NCBI GenBank assembly: GCA_037074765.1
Contig: JBAMDO010000005.1
Coordinates: 1-64,000, forward strand
Origin: Mansonella perstans
Lineage: Eukaryota > Nematoda > Chromadorea > Rhabditida > Onchocercidae
Reading direction: 5' to 3'
Length of the DNA: 64,000 bases
Below, in pieces: positions 11,966 to 23,690 of the stretch; within the stretch, counting starts at the first letter, position 1; each line of letters begins with the position of its first letter. The notes beneath the pieces are model-generated. The model had not been told where the DNA came from. It made no database searches and was given only the letters and a program-made list of their open reading frames with translations. The position numbers and the translations under genes are program-made.

Positions 11966-13357
11966 CATTTAATCCATCAAACAGTGAGTAAAGTTCACAT
12001 ATTTCCAAGTACAAAAGATATAATTGACAATAATAGGAAAAAAATGTATGAAATGGTAAGAATAATAATAAAAAAAAAGGCAAAGAGATATTTGATATAA
12101 AACTTACCTGAAAATGAGTGATTTTCAATGACTTCAAAAATGAGACAAACTTCGATTACTTTAAAATTCACATTAGTTTGAAATATTTCATAGGTACTTC
12201 ACATATTTTAAAGAGTTGAAATCAATTGTGTAATATTTGCATAGATAACAATGTTTTGTATCCTACAAATCCTGAGATTGCTACAATATGAAATGATCCA
12301 GTTATTAGTGCATTCAATATGGCTTCAGTAATAAAGCGATTACAACATTAGCCAAGTTGAAGTGAATAAAAATAGTTTCGTAGTAACACTATTTTTTGCA
12401 AATACGAGTTTATGTACAAGACTTATAGGATAAGCGATCTGCAAAAGCTCAACAACTCATCGTCTAAATTTTTAGGACAGATGCATTTACAATTATATTA
12501 TTAGTAAGAAAGAAAAATTTAGAGATAAGAAATTATCTTAACTATATATTATCAACAAAAAATCCTACATACGTACAACGAATGAAAAAAATCGTTTTTG
12601 CTTTCGTTAGTTTAAGTTTCCTATTCTAAAACTTTGAAAAGAATGAAAAGCATTAGATTTTAGAATAAAATTTGAAAATAATCTATCGAAATAGCAACTT
12701 GGAAATAATTCATCGAAATAAATCAATCACTATTCCGAGCTTCCTTTTGTCTCTAGCAGGTTAAAAAGCCATAGTAACATTTATACCTGCCCTGAATAAT
12801 TAGGATAAATAATTGAGAACTAATGCTAAAAGTACTTTCTCTAATTAACAATACCTGTTAAATGCAATATCTAAATTGCTTTTCTTGTTTTTTCATACTT
12901 AATTTTCCTCCGTCTACAATAAGCCAATAAGAATGTCTGTAGTAGTTTTATTAATGTATCCACTGCAACAGCATTATCAGCTACTACTTTTAAAGCTGTA
13001 AACATTTGTTTCTCTGTGCAACCACTGAAACAGTAAGGAGATCAGAAATTTCCAAATCCTATCATCAGTGATGTCAATCATCTTTCAATCGTCGATAAGT
13101 CACCAAATCATTTACAAAAAGTGCCACTCACAATTATTACTTCATTCTATACAGTATTTCTCATTGATATAGTAAAAGAAAAAAACAGACCTGAGTAGGC
13201 AGTACTAATAAACTACCAATTAGTCACCTTTAGCAAAGCCGGTATATCATTATTAGTGATTCTTACGCATAAATTGCCACATTCACTCAAATAATGTAAA
13301 AAAGCAGAAAATAAGCGAAAAGAGCATTGTTCCGCCTCTTCGTCTAATTCAAATGTA
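11966..13357 (-). repeat. Inverted-duplication arm 1 (about 1.4 kb)
   Basis: The reverse complement matches 17998-19410 almost exactly by eye over about 1.39 kb. Long segments, such as 13060-13250 against 18110-18310, have no differences that I can see. It carries an antisense copy of most of BTB exon D at 13225-13357. The main length difference is a 19-base tandem duplication present only in arm 2 near 18368-18405. The open frame inside it at 11928-12137 is a by-product of the repeat. Confidence 0.9.
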
Positions 13358-15394
13358 GTTCGTTGGTGAACTATACATTTGGCTTGGTTATCATATAGTG
13401 AATCTAATATGTAACGACTGGTTACATCGAAAGTAAATTTTCACAATATTTATGCAATAAAAAGATAAGATTGAAATTTTTTTAACGGATAGTTGTAGAG
13501 GATTATAGACGGGTGGTCAGCATACATTAAACATGTCAAATAAAGCAAACTGTAGGAAACAGAGAATAACAGTTAGGATTACAATTGAAGTATCAAAGAT
13601 GGGAATACTTTTATAGAGAAATTTGAGGGAAAAAAACTTTTATAGAAAAGTTTTATTACTTTTAAAGTATCCCATCTTTGATACCAAAACATAACCTGCT
13701 TATTTATATAAATGCATTATGCTATCATCATTATCTAATGTGCTCCTTTTTTTTAAGATTGTCAGCACTTTACTTCAGTATATCTGAAGCACCATTGATG
13801 GTTTCCAAAGCACCACGTACAATACGACAAATTTCTCGTCATCGTTTAACAGTGGAAAATTTATCTTGTTTAGAGTTGCATACTCTTGTCGTACATATTC
13901 TGTTGACACGGGAATGCCAAGTTGGAAAGTATGCTTCTTACTTACAGTTGTCATTATGGTGCAAATATATATGTAAGCTTAGTACTGAGCGTGATAGTGA
14001 ATATGGTCATTTGCCGTATCAGTCCGTATCATATATTTAGTTGACATTATTGCAGTTATTCCACTAAATGCCAATTTTAAAAAATCTTAGCAGTGTTTTT
14101 ATAATCCCATCTTAATGAAGTATACATGCTCAAGTTTTCATTCTCTCTTTTCAACTACTGTAACTCTACTTTGTGTGAGCAGAATTTTTTGTAGCACTGA
14201 AAAAAAAAAAGAAAAAGTTAAGAAACAATTACCTTTCTTTATAATAGCTAACGAATTGTATTCCATTTAAAATATAACAGTTAACAATTATATTCTAATT
14301 AATGCAATGTCATTGAGAAATCGCAGTTTAATTACGTCTTCAGAGTGTGCATAAAATTCTGAAATATGAAATTGTTTAAATTTTCAGAGGAATTTCACAG
14401 TGTTCGAAATGCGCATTAAGAAATGATTTTGGTCATGTGTTAATGGAAGAATTTTCATCTCATATCGATGCACCATTTGGATTAGAAGTGCTCAAAAACT
14501 CTACAAATCAGACAATGAAATTGAACAAATGAAAGCGTGTATTGCAACTCGTTTGGTATCTTTTTCATGTGTTGCTCTTTTGTAACAGATATATAACAAT
14601 ATATACAAATAAATATTGAATTCTGAACTGATAGAAATTAAGATGACAGAACTTCATTAATTTACATTTCACGTCGAAAATAAAACTAGATCATATCACT
14701 ACGTCGTGCTCTGAATAGTGTTCATTGAAATTATATTGTTTAGTATGCTTTTAAACTGTACTGATATTTTGAAATCATTTTTTTAGCTTTAGTTTCGCTA
14801 TTTATGACTCAAGCATTTACAATCATGAAAGAACTTTAGTAACGCCATAAGTCTTAGTTACGCACGTGAAACATTTTACGCAGGTTTTTCTGTATCATGA
14901 AACGCAATAGTTGCTTTATTCTAGTAATTGTTTAATTAGCAGCCTATATGGCCAGACATTGTTTGCTTACTTTCGACATCTATTTTAGCATTAAATTTAC
15001 TCTTCCGTATGAAAACGCTTATTTGAAGCTGTGTTTATTTTTGCAAACTGAAATTGTGAAAGACGGCAATTTTTCTCTAATTTTGACTTCAAGCATTTTC
15101 CAGAAGAAATGATAACTGGAAACTTATGCTTACGACCCATAAGCCAGTTGAGCGTCTGTTGGCAAAATTATGTGAATTATTGGTTGATAGCAATTATGAA
15201 GAAAACTGGCAGATAACAACAAATATCATGAAGGGGTGCATTTTACTTTTTCATTTTTTTCCACTTTGAAATAAAACACAAAATAGCGTAGTGGAACATG
15301 ATGAATCTTGAACGAAATGTTTTAACAATAGAAACGCCAAAATTTATGCTCGTTTCCAAATTTTTTTTTACTTAGTGAGTATCTCGAAAACCGA

Positions 15395-16725
15395 AATTAT
15401 TGCATTAAAAATGTTTGGCACAAGCCAAATCATACCGTACCCGAAATGTCAGGAAAACCGAAATAATTGTACTATAAAATATTTGCCATAAGCTAAAATC
15501 ATCTTGTGCAATGATTATTTCGATAATATTAATTGCAAAATTCACATAGTAATTTTCCTTGTTTTTAAAGTTTTAGGATACCATCATTTTTAACAGCTGT
15601 ATGCTTAATGGAAATTTGTCACATTATTTTGTTTCCTAAGAATCATATGTTTGAGCCTATTTCTGTAATATAAGGTTTATTATTAGTTCTCTAATTTTGT
15701 AAATACAGTTACTTATTTGTAACTTCCAATAGTCTGATTGGCTAATTTTTTGTAAACAATATGCCGCCGGGTAATTGTGATTAGATCTATCGAAAACACT
15801 ACATCCATTTCTATTCCTGTTTTAATCCTTGTTTTTATAATACGCTCTAACTCTTCTCTTGGCAACATCTTCCACCCTACCTTTTGTATTAATTACAATA
15901 CCCAATACACTACCACTTCCTTTGTATACTCTTTGATTCTAATATTTGATTTGCGTTATATTAATTCTTCTATATTTCATACTGTCGTTCCATTCTATTG
16001 TTTATTATATGCACAACAATGATAGGGAAAATTATAAGAACTGTAATAGAATAACTTACTACTCTTCGACACTGATGAGCTGAATTTGAAATACACAACT
16101 TATCAATATCGAAGAATACGTAATAGTAAACTTTATTCTTATCCAAATATCAAATAATAGAGTGGAAGGACAGTACAAAATATGGAAGAATTAATATAAC
16201 ATAAATCGAATAACAGGATCGAAAAGTAATACGAAGGAAGTAGTAGTATATTGGTATTACACTTAATGCAAAGATGTTATCGAGCGAAGAGTTAAAGTAT
16301 ATTATAAAAAAGCAGTAAAAGTAGATGTAGTGTTTGTGATAGAGCTAATCACAATTACAAAGGATTTATATATGTGTATTGTTTCCAAGGAATTAGAAAT
16401 TAGATTATTGGGAGTACAAATAAATAACGGTGTTTATAAGACTGGAGGACTATTGATAAACCTTATTCACGGAAATAAATTTGAACACATGATTTTTCAA
16501 AAAAAAAAGTAAATCACACTGTGATAGGTTTCCATAAATCATATAGCTGATAAAAATGATAGCAAACACATCCGGTAACTTTAAAAACAAGGAAATAAAT
16601 CACTACGTGGCATTTTGCAATTAATCTAATCAAAATAATCACAGCACAATATAATTTAGCTTGTGCCAAACCAGTCAGTTTTCCTGACATCGAATAAATT
16701 TTTAATGTATGCAAGAATTATAGCA
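15395..16725. repeat. Foldback element: two diverged inverted arms of about 630 bp
   Basis: The sequence from about 15395 to 16030 matches the reverse complement of about 16085-16725 along its whole length with many substitutions and small gaps. Anchor matches include taattgtgattag near 15773 against its complement near 16350, ttatattaattctt near 15958 against 16200, and ccttgtttttaaagtt near 15560 against 16585. The centre is near 16060. It lies in the intron between exons G and H of the ARM/BTB locus. No transposase is visible. It could be an old MITE or foldback element, or an old local inverted duplication. Confidence 0.75.
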
Positions 16726-17997
16726 ATTGGCTCATTAAATTAGTTGAAATCATGCTTAAAGAGTAACGTATGCAACTTTACTTCATCTTTTCTTAATTTC
16801 TTGATCAGTATTCAATAAATTCATACTCTATCAATAACAAACGGAAATATTGGCTTCTTTCCTGGAAATTCTGGAAATTCTTCTAGCAACATTGTGGTTT
16901 CTTTTTATTGGCCAGGTTTAGCGGTTGAGATCTTAGGAGTGTCTTATTATGGATCAAATGAAATGATTTGATGGCTGAAATTGTTAGCTTCTTTCAAGAA
17001 ACATCACGACCATATCCAGCTTACGAATATGTCACGGTTACAGTAAATAATTAAATGGGCTTGCCGATTCCTCAATTACTTTCAATTTAAGCGAAGTTGC
17101 TTAATTAGGAATAAATTTTTTCTTCTGAACCGAATTTCAATTTTTTCAGCCAGCATTAATTCTTCGAATTCTGGTTACGTTATCATTTTTGGTTCCAACA
17201 GAAGTATTGTCGAATTCGTTACATGGTATCTATAAGGACATCTCCGCATACCTCACTAAGGATATACCATTTAATAAATGTGTTGTAAAGGAAGCAATTA
17301 TACTGTCAGGAAACGCCATACCGGCAACAATTAGTTTACTGGAATTTGTCAAGTTTAAATGTGGAAAATTGACGGAAATTGTGGCGAAAAAATGCTTATG
17401 TGATGGAAGTGAATATTTTCGGGTAAATTCTTTGTTAATTTATTAGGATTTAGTTTCATCAGTGTCTTAATCTGTGTACTACAAATTGAAAAATGAAATG
17501 TATGACGCTTCTAGAAGACTGACTTTTAGCTTTAGCGATGCCATCAGAATGAGATATTGTATCGAAGTATTGAGACAATTGGATGTAACTCAATGTAGTT
17601 GAGTGAGCTGCATTTTTTAGCTGAATACTTTTTTATACTTGGTATTTGTTGGAAATATCAATTATTGATTATTTAAGTAGGCTACATTTTGCAGGTATAT
17701 TCAGAAATATGCTTTTTTCTTCTATTTCCATATCAGTAGATACTTCTTGATGTTCCATTTGTTTGTATGTAGTTCCTTCTGACAGTCTTGAAAACAGTCA
17801 GTAGTTAATTAGTTTCGCCCAGGAATATTTTGGCAATTAACGATGCGTTTTCAATTGATATAAAGGCAGAATACTTTTAATGCTTCAAAACGTTTTACGT
17901 GGATTGTCTCTTTAATGAAGTTGTTCTTTAATGAAGAGTATGGAGGAATTAATTTTTAGGGTATCTGTGGAAGTGGATTTTTGGAACAATTTCGAGA

Positions 17998-19410
17998 TAC
18001 ATTTGAATTAGACGAAGAGGCGGAACAATGCTCTTTTCGCTTATTTTCTGCTTTTTTACATTATTTGAGTGAATGTGGCAATTTATGCGTAAGAATCACT
18101 AATAATGATATACCGGCTTTGCTAAAGGTGACTAATTGGTAGTTTATTAGTACTGCCTACTCAGGTCTGTTTTTTTCTTTTACTATATCAATGAGAAATA
18201 CTGTATAGAATGAAGTAATAATTGTGAGTGGCACTTTTTGTAAATGATTTGGTGACTTATCGACGATTGAAAGATGATTGACATCACTGATGATAGGATT
18301 TGGAAATTTCTGATCTCCTTACTGTTTCAGTGGTTGCATAGAGAAACAAATGTTTACAGCTTTAAAAGTAGTATACAGCTTTAAAAGTAGTAGCTGATAA
18401 TGCTATTGCAGTGGACACATTAATAAAACTACTACAGACATTCTTATTGGCTTATTGTCGACGGAGGAAAATTAAGTATGAAAAAACAAGAAAAGCAATT
18501 TAGATATTGCATTTAACAGGTATAATTGTTAATTAGAGAAAGTACTTTTAGCATTAGTTCTCAATTATTTATCCTAATTATTCAGGGCAGGTATAAATGT
18601 TACTATGGCTTTTTAACCTGCTAGAGACAAAAGGAAGCTCGGAATAGTGATTGATTTATTTCGATGAATTATTTCCAAGTTGCTATTTCGATAGATTATT
18701 TTCAAATTTTATTCTAAAATCTAATGCTTTTCATTCTTTTCAAAGTTTTAGAATAGGAAACTTAAACTAACGAAAGCAAAAACGATTTTTTTCATTCGTT
18801 GTACGTATGTAGGATTTTTTGTTGATAATATATAGTTAAGATAATTTCTTATCTCTAAATTTTTCTTTCTTACTAATAATATAATTGTAAATGCATCTGT
18901 CCTAAAAATTTAGACGATGAGTTGTTGAGCTTTTGCAGATCGCTTATCCTATAAGTCTTGTACATAAACTCGTATTTGCAAAAAATAGTGTTACTACGAA
19001 ACTATTTTTATTCACTTCAACTTGGCTAATGTTGTAATGCTTTATTACTGAAGCCATATTGAATGCACTAATAACTGGATCATTTCATATTGTAGCAATC
19101 TCAGGATTTGTAGGATACAAAACATTGTTATCTATGCAAATATTACACAATTGATTTCAACTCTTTAAAATATGTGAAGTACCTATGAAATATTTCAAAC
19201 TAATGTGAATTTTAAAGTAATCGAAGTTTGTCTCATTTTTGAAGTCATTGAAAATCACTCATTTTCAGGTAAGTTTTATATCAAATATCTCTTTGCCTTT
19301 TTTTTTATTATTATTCTTACCATTTCATACATTTTTTTCCTATTATTGTCAATTATATCTTTTGTACTTGGAAATGTGTGAACTTTGCTCACTGTTTGAT
19401 GGATTAAATG
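17998..19410 (+). repeat. Inverted-duplication arm 2 (about 1.4 kb)
   Basis: Partner of 11966-13357. It starts inside BTB exon D2 and runs through the following intron. The 19-base unit tacagctttaaaagtagta is doubled here at about 18368-18405 and single in the other arm. Confidence 0.9.
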
Positions 19411-19614
19411 ATTTATTATCAGAAAAGTATTTTTGTTTGAGCAGGTTAATAAAGTTTTATTTTAATTTTTTTACTAGAAGAAAAATATTTTTCCATAACA
19501 AAAGAAAAATCCGAAAAGTTTGCTTCGAGAAGAAGTTAAAGCTTAGGTGTTCTAAAAGTTTTGCAAAGCAAAAGAAGCATAAAATTCAATTTGAATTTGA
19601 TAGATAACTTGTCA
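19398..19614 (+). repeat. Direct copy partner of 8279-8494
   Basis: Begins gatggattaaatgatttatt and overlaps the end of inverted arm 2 by about 13 bases. A short open block before a gttaataa donor (LFDGLNDLLSEKYFCLSR) might be a further exon of the ARM/BTB gene, but this is weak. Confidence 0.8.
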
Positions 19615-22179
19615 TCTATGATGGAATTCTTTTTTTTTTTTCAAATTTCTGACTTTTTCAAGCAATTCAAATTGAAAGTTGTTTTACATTAACATATATT
19701 TCCAATAGTAATTTTTTTCCAGTAGCATCCGTTCCCACGTTGCATGCTTATTGGTACAAGGTGTTCGTTCAACTACTTTTATATCTATCAAGGCCTTAAT
19801 TTGTTTACTAACTTTAAAATTTGACAAGTACACATCATTACGGAGTAATTGACCCAGAACGTTGATTAGTACTTCTCGATTCGTTTATATCAGCTGCTAC
19901 TATCTTTATTTTTTTAATACATTTTTTTCTTTCCTGCTTACAATGAAACTTATGAATTATTTTAGGATTATCTGCATTTCTATTCATTATACTTCATGTC
20001 GGTAGAATCAGACGATTTTTTTTTTTTGATCGTGAAAATAATTGTTTTATAGGCAGTTAAAATTCCTGAATAGATGCTTTACTGTTGATAATATTTAGCA
20101 CGCATAACTGTTTCAAATTCTACATTAAACTGTGATGTTTACCGAGAGATATGAAATCTGAATCAATCAAAATGGAGCTACTGCTGCATGTACTTCTATT
20201 TACTCGGTAAAATAACGAAATATCTCTATTGTAGCATCGAACTTTACTTTGATTTCCACATAGATCATTTGAATTACTTTCAGATTCAAAAAATAAATGA
20301 GAGAGAAGAAAGCCTAAATTGTTTATAGCAAGATGCTGATGCATTATCTAAACTTTGTGTGATTGACAATGCGAATAGTGATTGGATGTTTTAATCGGGA
20401 AACACTGCAATTATGTCTGTTCAAGTTCATTTATTTCATGTACTTTCAAGAAAGTATGCATTCAGTAAAGTTTGCTATCACACAATTGGTTTCAGTTAAT
20501 AAAATCATGCATCAAAATTTTGTTTTGCTGCAAAAATTTGCAGAAGTTTAATCATTGGATATCTTGCAATCATTTTTTTTTTTTTTTGAAGTGATTTTTA
20601 AAGATTAGCCTATTTTTTGTTTCTTGGAAGATTTGTAATTCACTATACACCACTAAACATTTATAACATTCTTATCGATCAGCAGTTAGTGATTTACTTT
20701 GTTTAAGATATTTCTTTTGCCTAATGACAAATAGTGCGAATGGTGGCAAAACATATTAATAATTTTTGGGACAGCATGATTTATGAAAACATCGAATTTC
20801 GATAAATTGCTGGCCAGTCCTGGAGCATTGCCCATATTTTTGGCTGTTCATACGGCCTCATTCATATAATGTTAACCATTTTTATCCACTCTTTCTATAT
20901 TTTAGTAGATTAATTTTCCAACTTCGTCAACAATTGAGTTACGTATTTTAGATCAGTGAAAAGATTTGAAAAACACGTCTAAAATTTTTATCGTTAACAT
21001 TAATACTTGCACGGCGATAGCATTTGAAGTCTCATTCTCTGCTGCTTTTTATTCAGATTTAGTAAAACGAAAAAATTGCAAAATTGTGTTCATTGACTAT
21101 TATAGCCGTTTTTCTGAACTTTTTGTCAAATGTTATCAGTCTAATTCCATTTTATATCAGATATATTCGTGATTTGAGAAGTTGCTGGCTAAATTTTCAA
21201 GTTCAAGTCTTCAAGTTATAGTATCCATTCTTGCATTCATTTCTCCGCTCCATCAACTAACTCATTTTTTTTTTGTCAAACTCAAATAGTGTTACAACAA
21301 TTCGACATCCATCTTTAGAAATGTTGTCAAATTCTCTAGTTTTATGACAACGAAAATTTTATGATTAAAAACGTATTAAAATTTAAACAATCGTATTTCT
21401 CGATTAACTTTGACATTTATTTTCGCTAACGGTTTCCATTACGTCGATTCAAGAAAGATTCTTTATTTTCCCATTTTGAAAAAATTTGCGTCAGATTTTT
21501 TTTCCAATTCGTTTAACAAAGGAGGGAAGACTATTAATAGAGACACACTGCTCTTTATGAGAGAACAATTAATAGTAATCAATAATATTTATCAATAATA
21601 TTTATTGATTAACAATCAGTATTATTATATCACCTGCTTAAGAGGTTTAGTTTTTCATTTTTGTTCAAGCTCCCCTTTCCCGCTATTCGCTTTTCCTAAA
21701 ATAAAATTTAAACACTTGAGAGAATGATTTTCTTTTAAACCTTACCATCGAGTTGTTGGTTTACATTGGCTATCATCTTAATTAAAATGCAACAACATAA
21801 TTTTAGGAATGCATGAAAAGAGTGATGACAACACATATAAAATAAAGCATCGCTTCAAATAACATAGTTATATATCCACGAATGGTACCTGATATCCACT
21901 TCACTGAAGTTTTTACGAATATTTTCAATTTCGAATTCTTTCACATATCTTATTATAACATACTACTACTATGTACGCAAAAGATACACTCATCTGCGTG
22001 TATTATATCCCAAAAACTTCACCTCGGGGAAGTCAATTTACTCGTAAAGCTTTTTTTGCATTTATGTGACTTTTTGTCGTTATATTTCATTGAAGCAATT
22101 ATACTTTTCTTGTTGAACCGCAATAATATTCACAAGAAAAGACAGATGGCGAGCGGTATTAGATTGCTATATAACATAG
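19615..22179. other. Region without a recognised gene
   Basis: AT-rich with T runs. One minus-strand stretch at about 20120-20316 is open and serine-rich (ending SLGKHHSLM before a stop) behind a possible acceptor, but it has no partner exons and no known motif. Nothing else stands out. Confidence 0.45.
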
Positions 22180-23690
22180 TTATGCAGTAACCCTGGAGTA
22201 ATACGTGATACTGTCGTAAAAGAGTTCTTCCAATTCAGTTGGTGTTGTCATCTAAATATAAATGTTTGTTGAAAATATAAAAGTGAATTTTGATTTGTAA
22301 CTAGCACATGAGTAAGATATTGATCCTTCTTTTTAGTTTGATGTAAGATCAGCAGAAAAAATTGCAGTATTTACAAAATTTTTAATAATGTAATGTGCTA
22401 GACAACGGAATGATAGAAGTGGGATAAAAGACGAAGCCATAGATCGATGTTATGAAAGTTACCGTTGAAGTGAAATGTAACTTCAAGTTATTATTTATAG
22501 CGAATTCTTCAGCAGCTGACAGTGAAATGGCATGTCTCGATTGCAAATCAAGTTTGCAGCCTATCATCACACCTGCAAATCTCAAATTAGAAAGTTTTAA
22601 CCCATAGAATCTAAAAATTTGAACAAGTGAGTGCAGAGTTGTTTTCCTTCATTTCAGGATTCATTACTTATAACTCCCTTTCCTCATTTTCTCTTAAATA
22701 AAATTCAAAAGCAGTGGTCTTATCTCGGCCTGATTCCATTACAATTGGGAGAGCTCAAGTTTCGCTTTTCGCAGCAGTTGTTAATTCTACTAATTTTATT
22801 TAAAATCCTCAATCTGACGTATCTTACACTTGCATTGATATTGGATCTACTTGGTCAATGAATTGCTTCCTTGTGTAATTTCACTTAACATATTAATCTA
22901 GCAAGCTCATGAAAATGAAAAAAGCATAAAAATCACTCTATTACACTGATTTAAATTTTGAAAGGCAATAATTTACTTTTTTTGATGTTGTGCTCTTCAA
23001 GATATGTCTTCAAAATATCAAGGCTCTTTTTATTGGTAAGATCGAAACAAAGTGCGTAAAAAGCATCTTCATCGCATAATGGTTTAACAATCCATTTAAA
23101 AAATTCGTGGCCAGGGGTATCTATCAGTACTGTATCAACGGTATGTCCACAAACCTCCAATGCCTTATCATACAGTTCCACATCTTGAGTCTAAAATATT
23201 TTGCACAGAAAGAATATATCTTTTAATATTTTCGGAAATAAATAATGTAGAATAAAATGAAAAATAATAATTTTTTAATATTATCCCGAACTTCTTAATT
23301 ATCCATAACGGTTTTTTTTTGCTGTGTTAAAACTATAAAATTAATTTTATTGTCAAATCTTACCATTTCATAATCCTTATCATTAAAATTGTATTTCCCA
23401 GTTAATAATTTAACGATCGTACTTTTTCCAACTCGAACTGTCCCTAAAAACTTTCAATCGATATCATTTTTACATCAGAGAGTATGTGTGTCCAAGGAAG
23501 AGTAACTAAATGATGCCTATGTGATACCTTGATATTTCGTTTAGATTAGGTTCTTATCTTCATAAACGAATCTGATTTGATTTGATCTAGTACACATAGC
23601 AAGGCAAAAGTTTGTACATTAAAGCGCATTTGTTGAAAATATCTTACCCAAAAATATTATTTTTTGAATGGTGATATTGCGTTGTTCCAT
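22180..23690 (-). CDS. Ras-like small GTPase resembling IFT27 (RABL4)
   Basis: Five exons on the minus strand, 23648-23690, 23364-23443, 22977-23190, 22463-22572 and 22180-22251, join with perfect phases to give 172 residues starting MEQRNITIQKII. The P-loop is GTVRVGKS (15-22), followed by DYEMTQDVEL (about 39-47). The switch II motif is DTPG (65-68), and CKLD (118-121) replaces the usual NKxD. The end, residues 150-172, is ELEELFYDSITYYSRVTA-like. IFT27 proteins are about 186 residues and share the YxMTxGVEV stretch, the position of the DTAG motif, a YAxxxFDxTNxxS segment and a short helical tail without a prenyl cysteine. IFT27 pairs with IFT25 in the ciliary IFT-B complex and helps BBSome export. 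C. elegans is reported to lack both, so the assignment needs a profile search; a divergent Rab-like protein is the alternative. A ttaatttag acceptor six bases before the ATG suits trans-splicing. Confidence 0.7.

Larger units (their letters stand above)
9918..18127 (+). pseudogene. ARMC5-like ARM-repeat plus BTB gene, disrupted
   Basis: Exon-like blocks with splice sites: A 9918-10102, B 10629-10738, C 10968-11082, E 13758-13928, F 14388-14555, G 15104-15235, H 17150-17422 and D2 17960-18127. A to C look like armadillo repeats (CITKIVETYPRPEYVLKMLA, then FVHDGSGLNYLTF). H plus D2 looks like a BTB domain (CDGSEYFR joined to GICGSGFLEQFRDTFEL). ARM followed by BTB is the ARMC5 layout, a CUL3 adaptor in other animals. 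Breaks: a frameshift in A near 9955-9962, an in-frame TGA in B at 10656-10658, and a missing base in an A run at 14494-14498 in F. The C/E, F/G and G/H phases do not match, so small exons may be missing too. The ends of the gene were not found. A neighbouring BTB-exon copy and repeats are listed separately. The assignment to ARMC5 is family inference. Confidence 0.55.

Noticed and set aside
11928..12137. Open frame beginning MKSLKITHFQVSF on the minus strand, with a twin at 19239-19607 on the plus strand
   Set aside because: They are the same intron-like sequence in the two arms of the inverted duplication. The shared frame reflects recent duplication, not coding constraint.
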